A stretch of DNA of 64,000 nucleotides from Holophagaceae bacterium (lineage in GTDB: Bacteria; Acidobacteriota; Holophagae; Holophagales; Holophagaceae): NCBI GenBank assembly GCA_023257195.1, contig JALRCU010000041.1:1-64000 (forward strand). The letters run 5' to 3'. Below, piece after piece: positions 25,101-34,992 of this stretch. Under the pieces are notes generated by a model. That model saw only the letters and a program-made list of their open reading frames with translations, had not been told where the DNA came from and made no database searches. Within the stretch, counting starts at the first letter, position 1, and every line of letters begins with the position of its first letter. A program made the position numbers and the translations under genes.

Positions 25101-26704
25101 TTCGGTACTTCAGCTGACGTTAAGAAGCGAGGGGCAAAACGAGCCTGAGTGATTTTTTCGAACGCATAGCCCAGTTGCAAGATACGATGATCTGACCACG
25201 CATTCCCAATCAAAGACATACCAATAGGTAGGCCATAAATAGCACCCATTGGAATCGTCAGATGAGGATAACCCGCAACGGCTGGAAGGGACGAACAACT
25301 AAATCCTCCACCGCCGGTCACATTGATATGATCCGTTAGCCATGCGGGTGTTGACGTGGGTGAAATCAGTGCTTCGACTTTATATTTCTCAAGATAGGCA
25401 TCAATCCCATCTTGACGAGCCCCGCGCGCACAGATCGCTAACGCTTTCAGATACGCTTCATCCTTTAGGTCTCCTCGAGCCTGGGCATTCAAGAAGATCT
25501 CCTGTCCAAAAAAAGGCATTTCGGTTTCTTTATTTGCTTCATTGAAGTCAATTAGATCTTTCAAAGTCTTCATGGCTCCTCCACGCTCAGCAAGGTAGGC
25601 ATTGAGATCCGCTTTGAATTCAAAAGAAAGAACTTCTCTTTCTGCTTCTCCAAAAATTGAGCGTTCCGGTAATTCCACATCCACGAGAATAGCCCCTTCG
25701 GCACTCAAGCGTTCTAAAACTCTACGGGCCACTTTTTCCACTTCCGGATGACGACTTACATACGTTCTTAAAAGACCAAGGCGAACGCCCTTCAGTGATG
25801 CGCTCTCGAAGCCTTCGGTGTAGTCCTTTTTAATTTTTCCCTTGGCCATGAGCGTTGCGGGGTCCTTGGGATCAACTCCGGCAATAGCGGAGAGGACCAG
25901 CGCTGCGTCACGAACGCTTCGGGTCATGGGGCCAGGGGTATCTTGAGTGTGTGAAATCGGGATAATCCCACGACGACTGACGAGACCCACGGTAGGCTTG
26001 AACCCGACGAGTCCATTCGCATTACTCGGACTCACGATGGATCCATCCGTTTCGGTTCCAATACCAACCGTCGCTAAATTTGCACTGATGGAAGAGCCTG
26101 TACCCGAGCTGCTTCCGCTTGGATTTCGATCGAGAGCATAAGGATTTTTTGTTTGAAGACCTCGACCACTCCAGCCACTAGAACTTCTCGTTGACCGAAA
26201 ATTTGCCCACTCACTTAAATTAGTTTTACCCAAAATAACCGCGCCTGCTTTACGAAGCGATACGACGAGGGGAGCATCTTCTTTGGGCGTTGGGGCATGG
26301 ACGAGTGCCAAGGAACCGGCCGTCGTTTTCATTTTATCGGCCGTATCAATGTTGTCTTTAATGAGAACCGGAATGCCGTGCAAGGGACCGCGGGGGCCTT
26401 TTGTTTTTCGCTCGAGGTCGAGGCTTCGTGCAATATCTAAAGCATCAGGATTGACTTCTAAAACACTACGCAGAGTGGGGCCGGAACGATCGATCGATTG
26501 AATACGCTGGAGATATTGTCGAACCAGCTCTACCGAGGTGGTGCTTCCTAATGTCATGGCCTTCTGAAGAGATTCGACCGAGGCTTCTTCAATCGGAACC
26601 ACGGATGCTGAAACTTTCCATCGAGCCCAAAGGGGTGCTGTACTTGCAAAGAGACCCCCAACCAAGAACGATCGACGATGCAAAGCCTTAAAGATAGACG
26701 CCAT
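25097..26704 (-). CDS. Exported amidase (amidase-signature family)
   Basis: A 535-residue amidase-signature hydrolase with the Ser-cisSer-Lys triad K116 (IPVLIKDN), S199/S200 (GSSSGTGS) and S222 ([11 protein letters not shown]). The N-terminus has a twin-arginine-like HRRSFLVGG followed by a hydrophobic stretch ending near LWARW, so export by Tat is likely. Glu-tRNA amidotransferase GatA shares the fold, but the leader and length argue for a stand-alone exported amidase. AAGGAG precedes the ATG. It is inserted between purQ and purL, 15 bases downstream of purL on the same strand. Confidence 0.88.
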   Translation of the reverse strand: MASIFKALHRRSFLVGGLFASTAPLWARWKVSASVVPIEEASVESLQKAMTLGSTTSVELVRQYLQRIQSIDRSGPTLRSVLEVNPDALDIARSLDLERKTKGPRGPLHGIPVLIKDNIDTADKMKTTAGSLALVHAPTPKEDAPLVVSLRKAGAVILGKTNLSEWANFRSTRSSSGWSGRGLQTKNPYALDRNPSGSSSGTGSSISANLATVGIGTETDGSIVSPSNANGLVGFKPTVGLVSRRGIIPISHTQDTPGPMTRSVRDAALVLSAIAGVDPKDPATLMAKGKIKKDYTEGFESASLKGVRLGLLRTYVSRHPEVEKVARRVLERLSAEGAILVDVELPERSIFGEAEREVLSFEFKADLNAYLAERGGAMKTLKDLIDFNEANKETEMPFFGQEIFLNAQARGDLKDEAYLKALAICARGARQDGIDAYLEKYKVEALISPTSTPAWLTDHINVTGGGGFSCSSLPAVAGYPHLTIPMGAIYGLPIGMSLIGNAWSDHRILQLGYAFEKITQARFAPRFLTSAEVPN

Positions 26705-26719
26705 GGTGAGCTCCTTTAT

Positions 26720-29038
26720 CTAAGACGTAAGACCAAGTTGTCGCTCCAGAGCCCCGCGATGAAGGCGTTGGAGGTCAACACAAGGGATATCGAGGACCTT
26801 AACATCATCAATCGAAACGGAAAATGATTTCCCACCCACGACCCCTAGTTTAGTGAAGGGAACCCCATAATTATGGGCTAGTTGTTCGAGATCTCGGATC
26901 GCTTCACCGTGCACACTAATCACCGCACGACTCGCCGACTCCCCAAAAAGTAAACTATCCAATCGCAAGTGACCACGGCGAAGCTCTAATTGAAATCCTA
27001 AGTTCCCCTGAAATGCCGATTCGACACATCCGATGAGGAGACCTCCTTCCGAAAGGTCATGGGCACTTCTGATGAGACCCATTCGAATACCTTCGCGGAG
27101 ACATTGTTGTAAAGATAACTCATCATCCAAATGAAGTTCAGGACAGGGTCCTGTGACCCGACCCAGTCGCCATTTCAAATACTCTGAGCCGCCTAGTTCA
27201 TTCCTCGTCGTTCCAAGAAGATAGATCACATCGGCGGCGGAGCGAAAGGAGGATCCTGAATAATAATTCACATTTGCTGAAAAAGATTCGGGGTGATCTT
27301 CCTCGAGAGGAACCGAGGTAAAACACCGTTCAATCAGTCCCACGGCCCCGATCATTGGGGTCGGGAAGATACTTTGCCCTTCCGTGTCGTTATAGAGACT
27401 GACATTGCCGGAAACCACCGGCACACCAAGCGCAAGACAGGCTTGCCGAATTCCTAGGCATCCCTGCTCAAAGGTCCACATATTTTCAGGTTTTTCAGGA
27501 TTTCCATAATTTAAGCAATCCGTTAATCCAATGGGCTCAGCCCCAACGCAAGATAAGTTGCGACACGCCTCCGCGACTGCATGAGCAGCTCCCCAAAAAG
27601 GATCCAGATAACAAAATCGACTATTACAATCACTCGTTACAGCGACCACTTTACCCGAGGGTGATCCGTCTTCATTTTTGATTCGAATCAGACCCGCGTC
27701 TCCTTCACCCATACCGAGGAGGGTATTCCCCCTCACGGTTCCATCGTATTGTCTTAAGATCCAATGCTTACTCGCCAACGTGGGGGTCTGGATCAAAGAC
27801 TGAAGGGCAGCTGAAAGATCTTGAGTTTGAAGATCGGTAGGATAAGGGGCCTCCGCCACCGTCGCTAAATACTCAGGAACTTTTTTGGGACGATCATATT
27901 TAGGCGCTGCATCGGCCAGGGGTTGAATGGGAAGATCAATCACGACCTCGCCATGCCAACGCCCAATAAAGCGTCCGCTGTTCGTGACTTCACCCACGGA
28001 AACAGCGTCTAATCCCCATTTATGAAGTACGCGAATAACATCCTGCTCATGTCCGGGCTTGGCCACCAATAACATCCGCTCTTGGCTCTCAGAAAGCATC
28101 AGTTCAAAGGGGGTCATGCCCTCTTCTCGCATAGGAATAGTATCCAGACGTAATTCAAGTCCAGTACCGGCTCGACTGGCCATCTCGAAACTACTTGAGG
28201 TTAATCCTGCAGCACCCATATCCTGTATACCGACAATCCAATCGTGATTAAAAATTTCAAGACAAGCTTCTAGCAATAATTTTTCGACAAAAGGATCACC
28301 GACTTGTACGGTGGGACGCTTTTCATCATCTCCTTCAGAAAATTCTGCGCTAGCCATGCTGGCTCCATGAATACCATCCCGTCCTGTTTTAGAACCAATA
28401 TACAAGACCGGATTACCCACACCGGAGGCAGTTCCTCTGAAAATTCGATCCGAGCGGAGTAGTCCAAGCGTAAAAGCATTCACGAGAATATTGCCGTTAT
28501 AGCATCCATCAAAACCCACATCACCACCGAGCATCGGAATTCCCATACAATTGCCGTAACTCGAAATACCTTCAACCACGCCCTGAACTAATGAAGACAT
28601 CCGAGGAGCCTTTAATTCGCCAAATCGTAGTGAATTTAAATTTGCAAGAGGCCTGGCACCCATGGTGAACACATCGCGCAAAATACCTCCCACGCCCGTA
28701 GCAGCTCCTTGGAAGGGCTCAATGAAACTGGGGTGATTGTGGCTCTCCATTTTAAACGCCACCGCCCACCCGTCTCCAATATCCACGACACCGGCATTTT
28801 CACCGGGTCCTTGAAGTACACGGGGGCCTTCAGTGGGAAGGTTCTTGAGATGGATACGGGAGGATTTATAAGAACAATGCTCACTCCACATCGCTGAAAA
28901 GATACCTAATTCGGGATAGGTGGGGGTTCGGCCTTCGGTGAGTCGAAGGACAGATTTCCACTCTTCCGCACTTAGTCCTAATTGAAGAGCAAGGGTTTCG
29001 GTCACCTCAGGATCTTGCACCAACGGCCTGACGGACAT
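26720..29038 (-). CDS. purL: Phosphoribosylformylglycinamidine synthase subunit PurL
   Basis: A 772-residue synthetase subunit that converts FGAR to FGAM with ATP. This is the small, PurS/PurQ-dependent form, as expected from purS and purQ in the same window. Motifs include MWSEHCSYK near residue 50, [28 protein letters not shown] (read in parts), LGGDVGFDG, and the second half [11 protein letters not shown] and [10 protein letters not shown]. It is divergent in position from purSQ, tail to tail across the amidase, so stoichiometric expression must rely on two promoters. Confidence 0.97.
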   Translation of the reverse strand: MSVRPLVQDPEVTETLALQLGLSAEEWKSVLRLTEGRTPTYPELGIFSAMWSEHCSYKSSRIHLKNLPTEGPRVLQGPGENAGVVDIGDGWAVAFKMESHNHPSFIEPFQGAATGVGGILRDVFTMGARPLANLNSLRFGELKAPRMSSLVQGVVEGISSYGNCMGIPMLGGDVGFDGCYNGNILVNAFTLGLLRSDRIFRGTASGVGNPVLYIGSKTGRDGIHGASMASAEFSEGDDEKRPTVQVGDPFVEKLLLEACLEIFNHDWIVGIQDMGAAGLTSSSFEMASRAGTGLELRLDTIPMREEGMTPFELMLSESQERMLLVAKPGHEQDVIRVLHKWGLDAVSVGEVTNSGRFIGRWHGEVVIDLPIQPLADAAPKYDRPKKVPEYLATVAEAPYPTDLQTQDLSAALQSLIQTPTLASKHWILRQYDGTVRGNTLLGMGEGDAGLIRIKNEDGSPSGKVVAVTSDCNSRFCYLDPFWGAAHAVAEACRNLSCVGAEPIGLTDCLNYGNPEKPENMWTFEQGCLGIRQACLALGVPVVSGNVSLYNDTEGQSIFPTPMIGAVGLIERCFTSVPLEEDHPESFSANVNYYSGSSFRSAADVIYLLGTTRNELGGSEYLKWRLGRVTGPCPELHLDDELSLQQCLREGIRMGLIRSAHDLSEGGLLIGCVESAFQGNLGFQLELRRGHLRLDSLLFGESASRAVISVHGEAIRDLEQLAHNYGVPFTKLGVVGGKSFSVSIDDVKVLDIPCVDLQRLHRGALERQLGLTS

Positions 29039-29088
29039 ATTCGCTCCTCTCTCTTTATTTTATCTCGGAAGGGTTTATGATCCCGAAC

Positions 29089-30072
29089 TTAAGAACTCAA
29101 AGAGTAGGCTTTCTTTTTCACTACACTTTGAATTTCTTGAATCGCCGATGCTAAACGCTCTTCGGGACTACCCGCTACAAGGACAAAGGGCTCGTGTCGC
29201 TCTTCGAGTAGATGAATAAATCGCTCCGTCATCCAATGGCGGATCCGTTCACCGTCTCGAAATCCATCCTGAACAAATGGAATTTCGTCTCCTGTTACTA
29301 GGGTGAGATCGTAATGCTGAGTCGATCCAAAATTGGCAACCACCGGAGACCAAAATTTCATATACCGCTCATGCCAAACCGCCGTCGCTAACGAATCCGT
29401 GTCACAAATTAACAATCGATTCGCTTGCCGGGCCATTTGATCCTCGAGACGATTTTGTTCTCGCGCAATATGAATAAATTCTTGACTGGTCCACATGCCT
29501 TCCGAAAAACCTTTTTTGACTCGTTCGGTATACTCTCGACCATATTCAGGAACCCAAGAGGTTTTATAGCAACGAGCAAGATCTTGGCATAAGGTTGTTT
29601 TACCCGTGCTCTCCGCTCCCAAAACTCGAATACGAAGCGCAAAATAACTTCGGACACAGGGTTCAAGATAGTTCCAATAGCGAAAGGGGTCCTTTCGAAC
29701 TTCTGCTGCATAGACCGGGAAAGCCAGGCGTGCCTGGTCGACCATAAAGTGGCGGATGCCTAAAATTTTAGCGAAGTCATCTCCATAGGTCTCTGAACTG
29801 AAGAAGATATCCGGAGTGAAGCCCAAGAATGATTGAGTATGCGTCACCCAAGCTTGTGTATCTAAATCGTCTTCTAGATCGGGCATCCCAATGACCTGAG
29901 CCTCGGGGTACATTTCCTTCAGCCAAGCCATTCGGGTTGTAAGGGGAATCGTCGCATCTTGAGTATCGCGGACACAAATAGTTAAATGAGACACAATTGT
30001 GAGAGCGGTATCGATTAAGTATTGATGGCCTCGATGTAATGGAAGGAATCGTCCAATGATGAGTCCTCTCAT
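29089..30072 (-). CDS. nadR: Bifunctional NMN adenylyltransferase / ribosylnicotinamide kinase (NadR-like)
   Basis: A 327-residue two-domain enzyme. The N-terminal nucleotidyltransferase has G-R-F-L-P-L-H-R-G-H (residues 7-16). The C-terminal kinase has the P-loop GAESTGKTT (152-160) and a Walker-B-like LLICDTD. It phosphorylates nicotinamide riboside and adenylates NMN to NAD. The E. coli-type DNA-binding N-terminus is absent. The ATG has AAGGAG eight bases upstream and overlaps the pnuC stop (ATGA), tying uptake and phosphorylation together. Confidence 0.92.
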   Translation of the reverse strand: MRGLIIGRFLPLHRGHQYLIDTALTIVSHLTICVRDTQDATIPLTTRMAWLKEMYPEAQVIGMPDLEDDLDTQAWVTHTQSFLGFTPDIFFSSETYGDDFAKILGIRHFMVDQARLAFPVYAAEVRKDPFRYWNYLEPCVRSYFALRIRVLGAESTGKTTLCQDLARCYKTSWVPEYGREYTERVKKGFSEGMWTSQEFIHIAREQNRLEDQMARQANRLLICDTDSLATAVWHERYMKFWSPVVANFGSTQHYDLTLVTGDEIPFVQDGFRDGERIRHWMTERFIHLLEERHEPFVLVAGSPEERLASAIQEIQSVVKKKAYSLSS

Positions 30073-30656
30073 AGGGTGGCTCCTTCGCGGTAACTCTTTG
30101 TCCAAAGTCGCAAACCCGACCAACAGAGCCCTAAGAAGATCATATAAAGAGTGGCCGTAATATACAAATCTCTCACGACACTACTCACGGCCGACAAGAT
30201 ATTAAACAGAATCCATATCCACCAATTCTCAAGTTTTTTGCGGGCCATAAGGATTTGGGCCACCAACCCTAGAATCAAAATTAAACCATCCAGAAGAGGA
30301 ACGCGACCGTCCGTCCAATCACGAAGACCGGTGCTGATGGCCCACCACGCAAATCCAACGATCACGATCCCTGCGATCCATTGGGATGAACTCAATCGAG
30401 AGATGGGGGTCTTAGGGCGATCCGAAAGAACTTGAGACCAATACCACCATCCGTAAATACTAACCAGAAAAAAAATGAGCTGAAGGATAAATTGACCGTA
30501 AAGTTTTGATGTATAGAAAACGAATCCAAGAACTAGGTTATTTATCATTCCAATCGGCCAATTCCAAATATTTTCTCGGGTGATTAGCCACACGCAAAGA
30601 GCGCCCGACATCCAGCTATATATTTCAAGTTGATGGTAGGTCAGAAAGTTAATCAC
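30069..30656 (-). CDS. pnuC: Nicotinamide riboside transporter PnuC
   Basis: A 195-residue membrane protein with seven or so hydrophobic segments and the PnuC motifs WPIGMINNLVLG and LIFFLVSIYGWWYW, followed by W-x-I-L-F-N near residue 150. It admits nicotinamide riboside, trapped by the kinase domain of the overlapping nadR. It starts at GTG and overlaps the upstream membrane protein gene by eight bases. Confidence 0.92.
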   Translation of the reverse strand: MINFLTYHQLEIYSWMSGALCVWLITRENIWNWPIGMINNLVLGFVFYTSKLYGQFILQLIFFLVSIYGWWYWSQVLSDRPKTPISRLSSSQWIAGIVIVGFAWWAISTGLRDWTDGRVPLLDGLILILGLVAQILMARKKLENWWIWILFNILSAVSSVVRDLYITATLYMIFLGLCWSGLRLWTKSYREGATL

Positions 30657-31209
30657 TGGGATCAGTCCATTTTAGATGGGGGCTTTTATTGACAATAATC
30701 GTAATAAGTTCCTCAAGATATTCGACAAGCACAAAATGAATCCGAAGAACCTTAAGGGATCCTGGGGTTTCAGGATCGGGTTCAGCCTTGAGTTGAAATA
30801 AAAAGAAATGTCTCTTAAGTCGTACAATTCGCTTCCAAGTTAAACGGCCTCCTCCCAACTGCCGCGATAACCAGAGTGGAATCAAGTGATGCTGGACGGT
30901 GATCCCAATATCATCAATAACCACCTGGGTCGTCTCCATTAAGATCAAAAAAAGGAGGCTTAATAGGAGTACGACCAAGGAGGCCAAGCCACTGATCGCA
31001 AGGATTCCAATGGAGCCGTAGAGAAAGGAGGCGGATTCTCCTTCGAGTTTAAGAAAGTGCACTTGAGTCCATAGCGAAGGGAGCTTTTCAGCCACCTGTC
31101 GCAACATGCTCATCGAGGATAGCCAACAACCACAAAAAATCACGAACGATAAACTACGCTGAAAAAAAGAGGCTCGGAAAATTGAAGGACTTGGTGATGA
31201 GGTCTGCAT
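30649..31209 (-). CDS. Hypothetical membrane protein with PH-like domain
   Basis: A 186-residue protein of unknown function. Two hydrophobic segments (about residues 17-37 and 63-92) are followed by a soluble C-terminal part reading as a short bacterial PH-type fold (TQVVIDDIGITVQHHL ... WKRIVRLKRHFFLF). It lies five bases downstream of pyrF and overlaps pnuC, so the run M1 peptidase - pyrF - this gene - pnuC - nadR may be one transcript. Confidence 0.6.
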   Translation of the reverse strand: MQTSSPSPSIFRASFFQRSLSFVIFCGCWLSSMSMLRQVAEKLPSLWTQVHFLKLEGESASFLYGSIGILAISGLASLVVLLLSLLFLILMETTQVVIDDIGITVQHHLIPLWLSRQLGGGRLTWKRIVRLKRHFFLFQLKAEPDPETPGSLKVLRIHFVLVEYLEELITIIVNKSPHLKWTDPSD

Positions 31210-31214
31210 GGGAC

Positions 31215-31934
31215 TTATTGAAACGATGCGACTAAGGCACGAGCAGCTTCGCGAGGATGACTCGCTGCTGTGATCGGTCGTCCAACCACTAAATAATCAG
31301 CCCCGGCCTGGAGTGCTGATCTAGGATCGGCTATCCGAACTTGATCCCCGAGGTCGGTTCCGGCCGGCCGAATACCCGGACACACCAAACAAAAAGATGA
31401 ACCCAAGTGTGCCCGAAGTTGGGAAGCTTCTTGAGGGGAGCATACTGCTCCGTCCATTCCGGATTGGTGGGCAAGGCGACTAAGACTTAAAACCGACGTA
31501 CCTATATCCTGGGTATGGCCGATGTGTTTCCATTCCGTCTCATCAAAACTAGTGAGAACGGTCACCGCTAAAGATTGCGTCTGACCTCCCTGTTGGCGAT
31601 GGGTATGAAGAAGTTCACTCACCGCTTTCATCATGAGTCTTCCCCCTGTCGCATGAACGGTCAGGAAGTCAGGGTCGAGGGGAAGCACCGATCGAAGGGC
31701 CCCGGTCACCGTGTTAGGAATATCTAAAAATTTAAGATCTAAAAAAATACGGGCGTGTCGTCTGAGGGCCTTCACTAATTCAGGACCCTCCGCACAGAAT
31801 AATTCGAGACCAACCTTAAATAAACCCACTTCTCCTGAGAGTTCCTCCGCCAGTCGAAGAGCCTCCGAGGCACGGGGGACATCGAGGGCCACGATAAGGC
31901 GTTCTCGGGGATGCTTGGGGCGAGAAGAAGACAA
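31215..31934 (-). CDS. pyrF: Orotidine 5'-phosphate decarboxylase
   Basis: A 239-residue enzyme making UMP from OMP. The active-site set is K40 and D66-x-K68-x-x-D71 (FLDLKFLDIPNTV), with the phosphate-binding VGRPI near the C-terminus. The only credible start is the TTG at 31934, because an in-frame TAG lies a few codons upstream and no other start codon precedes the conserved ERLIVALDV. AGGA is six bases before the TTG. Both are buried in the 3' arm of a long hairpin (31933-31980), an unusual arrangement. Confidence 0.95.
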   Translation of the reverse strand: MSSSRPKHPRERLIVALDVPRASEALRLAEELSGEVGLFKVGLELFCAEGPELVKALRRHARIFLDLKFLDIPNTVTGALRSVLPLDPDFLTVHATGGRLMMKAVSELLHTHRQQGGQTQSLAVTVLTSFDETEWKHIGHTQDIGTSVLSLSRLAHQSGMDGAVCSPQEASQLRAHLGSSFCLVCPGIRPAGTDLGDQVRIADPRSALQAGADYLVVGRPITAASHPREAARALVASFQ

Positions 31935-31980
31935 GGTATTTCCTGAATGAGTCTGCTTCTATTCTCTCAGGAAAAACCTT
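31933..31980 (-). promoter_or_regulatory. Hairpin sequestering the pyrF ribosome binding site and start
   Basis: Read on the minus strand, AAGGTTTTTCCTGA (31980-31967) pairs with TCAGGAAATACCTT (31946-31933) at 13 of 14 positions (one U-U mismatch) around a 20-base loop. The 3' arm contains the Shine-Dalgarno AGGA and the first two bases of the TTG start. No T-run follows, so it is not a normal terminator. It begins 15 bases after the M1 peptidase stop codon. A translational switch or coupling device is inferred. Confidence 0.6.
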
Positions 31981-31995
31981 GCCTTCCAATGCGAG

Positions 31996-33936
31996 TTAAA
32001 GGAGTCCAATGCCCTGCAAGCTATAGGTTAAAAAGGACATGACCATATGAGCCCAGTAGGCGATACCACGCGTCGGGGCCTTGGGACTCCAAGAAGCATA
32101 GAGGCGGTTATTTAAGATCGGGTATTCAAAATCGGGATCCAACTGAGCTTGTACAATGGGAGCGGGGAAATCAAAATGGACCCAACGATCTTTCCCATCC
32201 CATCGTACTTTTCGTTCTTCGCCTGTAGAGAGCCTAACCCAAAGCGTGATGGGCGATACAATTTCCCCTCGACGTTGGAGTTTGATTCGCCCCTGCGGCA
32301 TCAAGGTCGTGATCGGTTCAAATTCGGCCTCTAACTTCTGATTAATATCCCACCCACCCTCTTGGGTATTCAGGACACTGACCTCTTCAATTTGGTAATC
32401 CAGTATTCCCGTCCCCATGACGTAATCCGACCAAAAAGAATCGAGGTTACGACCTGAAATACGTTCGGCAATACGCTTGAAGTCTAAATGGGTGGGATGC
32501 TTAAACGCCATCTCGCGCGTATAAGTCATCATCACCTGACTCATGGTTTGATGCCCCAACCTCGCTTCGAGTTGCTGTAAGACCATATCGGGTTTGGTGT
32601 AGGCGGTATTCCCATAGGTGGCACTTTCATAGCCCTTGCGGGTCAGTGGATCGGAATTGGGCGTCATGAGATAGCTCATCAGGGATGAGAAATTTCCAGG
32701 AAGTTGGAAACGACGCGAATTGAGAAGGCCTGAATAATGCCGCTGCATGACCTTCGATTCAAAATAACTAGTAAACCCTTCATCGAGCCAAGGCTCGTTC
32801 ACTTCGTCACTGGCCAGCATCCCATAGAAATACTGATGCCCGAACTCATGCACTGTGACCACTTCAGGGATTCGGAAATTAAAGGGATCAAAGGCACTGG
32901 TTCCCGCCATGATCAGGGTGGGGTATTCCATCCCGTCGGCTCCCGAAGCGTTGGCGGGAGGGTCGACGACCGTTAACACCGGATACGGATATTTGAAGTA
33001 CCACTCTTCCGCCAACCTCAAGCTGGTCTCAATCGCCGCCACATGTCGATCAATCATCAAATGATGGCTAGGCTCATAAAAAAGAGAAACTCTTACTCCA
33101 CGATAAGTAAAGTCTCTTCGCTTCCAATCTAAGTTACTTTTCATGGCAAAGGCAAAGTCATGAATATCTTCGGCATACAATTTATAGATCATGCGCTTAT
33201 CATCCAACGGATCCGGCCAAGCATCTTTCTTGAGGCCATCCGCAGGATCGATGTAAGTGATCGCTTCACCTGAGTGAGCCAACCAAAATCCTCGGGGAAC
33301 ATTCACATTGACCGCATAGGTTCCAAAATCTGAAAAGAACTCTGTATTGGCGTGATGGGCATCACAGGTCCATTGAGACCCTTGATAAACTCCAACTTTA
33401 GGAAACCATTGGGCGGCCATTAGGAACCCATCGGACCACCCCGTTCGGGCAAAGACGCGAGGAAACTGACTCACCCATTCGATCTCCAGCGTAACGGTTT
33501 CTCCAGGCGAAACGGCTCGCGTTAAATTGACCCAATACACCGACTCGTCTTCACCGTAGGATCCTTGGAGGGAGCGACCTTCTAATCGAATCGACTCGAT
33601 ACGACAATAGCCCCAAGATGATTGATCATTCTCGTCTCCCATGCGATCACCCCGCAGGCTCCCGCCTCCTTCTCGCATAAAAATGGAATTGGGTCCCTTA
33701 AAGGCATTGAGGTAGAGATGGAGAGGCATCTTTGTCGTAGCTTGTGTTCCTGCATTTTTCCAGGTCAACTTCAAAGAGCCTTTCAGGGTGTGCTCTTCAG
33801 GGGTTACATACGCCTCGATTTCATAGTTCGCAAGGCGAGGAGCCAAAGGCGCCTTAAACCACACGGGATTTGAGGCCTGGCCCCATAGCGTTAAGGGGAG
33901 GAGTCCGAGGAGTAGGCGACAAAATAACTGCTTCAT
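31996..33936 (-). CDS. Exported M1 family metallopeptidase
   Basis: A 646-residue secreted zinc aminopeptidase-like protein. It has a signal peptide (residues 1-19, ending WGQA), a beta-rich N-terminal domain, and the catalytic motif TVHEFGHQ, followed 18 residues later by the third ligand in EPWLDEGF. The exopeptidase GAMEN motif is replaced by GADGMEYPT-like sequence, as in bacterial ERAP/LTA4H-like relatives. A hydrophobic segment closes the C-terminus. The start at 33936 has GGAG upstream and overlaps the upstream membrane gene by four bases. Confidence 0.88.
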   Translation of the reverse strand: MKQLFCRLLLGLLPLTLWGQASNPVWFKAPLAPRLANYEIEAYVTPEEHTLKGSLKLTWKNAGTQATTKMPLHLYLNAFKGPNSIFMREGGGSLRGDRMGDENDQSSWGYCRIESIRLEGRSLQGSYGEDESVYWVNLTRAVSPGETVTLEIEWVSQFPRVFARTGWSDGFLMAAQWFPKVGVYQGSQWTCDAHHANTEFFSDFGTYAVNVNVPRGFWLAHSGEAITYIDPADGLKKDAWPDPLDDKRMIYKLYAEDIHDFAFAMKSNLDWKRRDFTYRGVRVSLFYEPSHHLMIDRHVAAIETSLRLAEEWYFKYPYPVLTVVDPPANASGADGMEYPTLIMAGTSAFDPFNFRIPEVVTVHEFGHQYFYGMLASDEVNEPWLDEGFTSYFESKVMQRHYSGLLNSRRFQLPGNFSSLMSYLMTPNSDPLTRKGYESATYGNTAYTKPDMVLQQLEARLGHQTMSQVMMTYTREMAFKHPTHLDFKRIAERISGRNLDSFWSDYVMGTGILDYQIEEVSVLNTQEGGWDINQKLEAEFEPITTLMPQGRIKLQRRGEIVSPITLWVRLSTGEERKVRWDGKDRWVHFDFPAPIVQAQLDPDFEYPILNNRLYASWSPKAPTRGIAYWAHMVMSFLTYSLQGIGLL

Positions 33937-34850
33937 AGCACTCTCCTCTTCAGATCTTCCACGGTCTTTAAAACAAAATGTTGATTTGATAAGAAATGAA
34001 CAACATTTACTAAGAGGCATCGTAAAATTCCAGCATTAAGAATAGTGACACCCACTTGAATGAGGATGACGGATCCCAATGCAGCGGAGGTTCCCGCTCC
34101 CCATCGCCATGCCATCCAAAGGGCTCCATAAGAAAGAGCGACTCGCAAGGCGGTTGACATAATGGCTAGGCTGAGCCATGAGCCTATGTTTTTCCAAATC
34201 ATATAGAAACAAAAACGGAGATGATCTTTGTAGCTAGTCACGGGCTCTAGGAGTCGCTGGACTCGACAGATCGACCATTGCATCATCCAAAAACTAGTGA
34301 GCGCCATGGGCAGTAAGATAGTCCACACAAAAGCCGCCCACATCATGGGTAAGGACCCAATCCAACGGAGGCTATCGGTAAGCCAACTTAAGAGCCAACC
34401 GAGCAAGATCGTCGGAAGAAAGCCTATGATGAGCGCATCGCCTAAGCCTTTTATCCAAGGAGAAAAGCGGGCGGATTGTCCAAGCATATGAGCTTGTAGA
34501 CGCCAACCGCTTCTTAGGATGAGAAATAAAATTCCTGACGATAAAAGAATGAAGACTGATCCTACCCATGATTCAACATTGGTAATCGTCGGACTTCCTT
34601 TAATAAAATAAACTAAATCATTACCGCTGAGACGCGTACCCCAATCCTGAGCCAGCATGCTAGATCCATTAGAATAAGTCATCAAGTCGAGCCATCGACT
34701 TTTCAGGCTCCACGCTCCTGCTAGTGTCAATGCGACCCAGCTCAAAATAAATTCTGCATCTTCGCGACTGCAGATCGGTATCAAAGATTTTTTAATAAAA
34801 GCCCAGGGTCCTTGCGGACTATACTCGTTACTGGTCTGAAAGGTTTCCAT
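33933..34850 (-). CDS. Hypothetical multi-spanning membrane protein
   Basis: A 305-residue inner-membrane protein with about six hydrophobic segments (near residues 35-50, 95-112, 135-160, 165-190, 220-250 and 255-280). I recognise no family motif. Its stop overlaps the M1 peptidase start (ATGA), so the two are translationally coupled, and it may assist or localise that enzyme. Upstream lies the 64-base stretch shared with the umuD side. Confidence 0.65.
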   Translation of the reverse strand: METFQTSNEYSPQGPWAFIKKSLIPICSREDAEFILSWVALTLAGAWSLKSRWLDLMTYSNGSSMLAQDWGTRLSGNDLVYFIKGSPTITNVESWVGSVFILLSSGILFLILRSGWRLQAHMLGQSARFSPWIKGLGDALIIGFLPTILLGWLLSWLTDSLRWIGSLPMMWAAFVWTILLPMALTSFWMMQWSICRVQRLLEPVTSYKDHLRFCFYMIWKNIGSWLSLAIMSTALRVALSYGALWMAWRWGAGTSAALGSVILIQVGVTILNAGILRCLLVNVVHFLSNQHFVLKTVEDLKRRVL

Positions 34851-34958
34851 GGACTCATGCTCCTAGATCGAGTTGGCAGATCTTTAACTCTACATAACCT
34901 ATCGTCTCTTTTATATGGCCTCCCTCCCCAAGAGATCATTTATCAGGGGGATCGGTAT

Positions 34959-34982
34959 TTTGAATAGTGTACACTATTCAAA
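34959..34982. promoter_or_regulatory. Perfect 24-bp palindrome, candidate SOS operator of umuDC
   Basis: The half-site TTTGAATAGTGT is followed directly by its exact reverse complement, ending 10 bases before the umuD ATG and just upstream of its AGAGG ribosome site. Position and symmetry fit a LexA-type dimeric repressor site. The sequence is not the E. coli, Bacillus or alphaproteobacterial SOS box. Confidence 0.65.
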
Positions 34983-34992
34983 TAGAGGTTTT

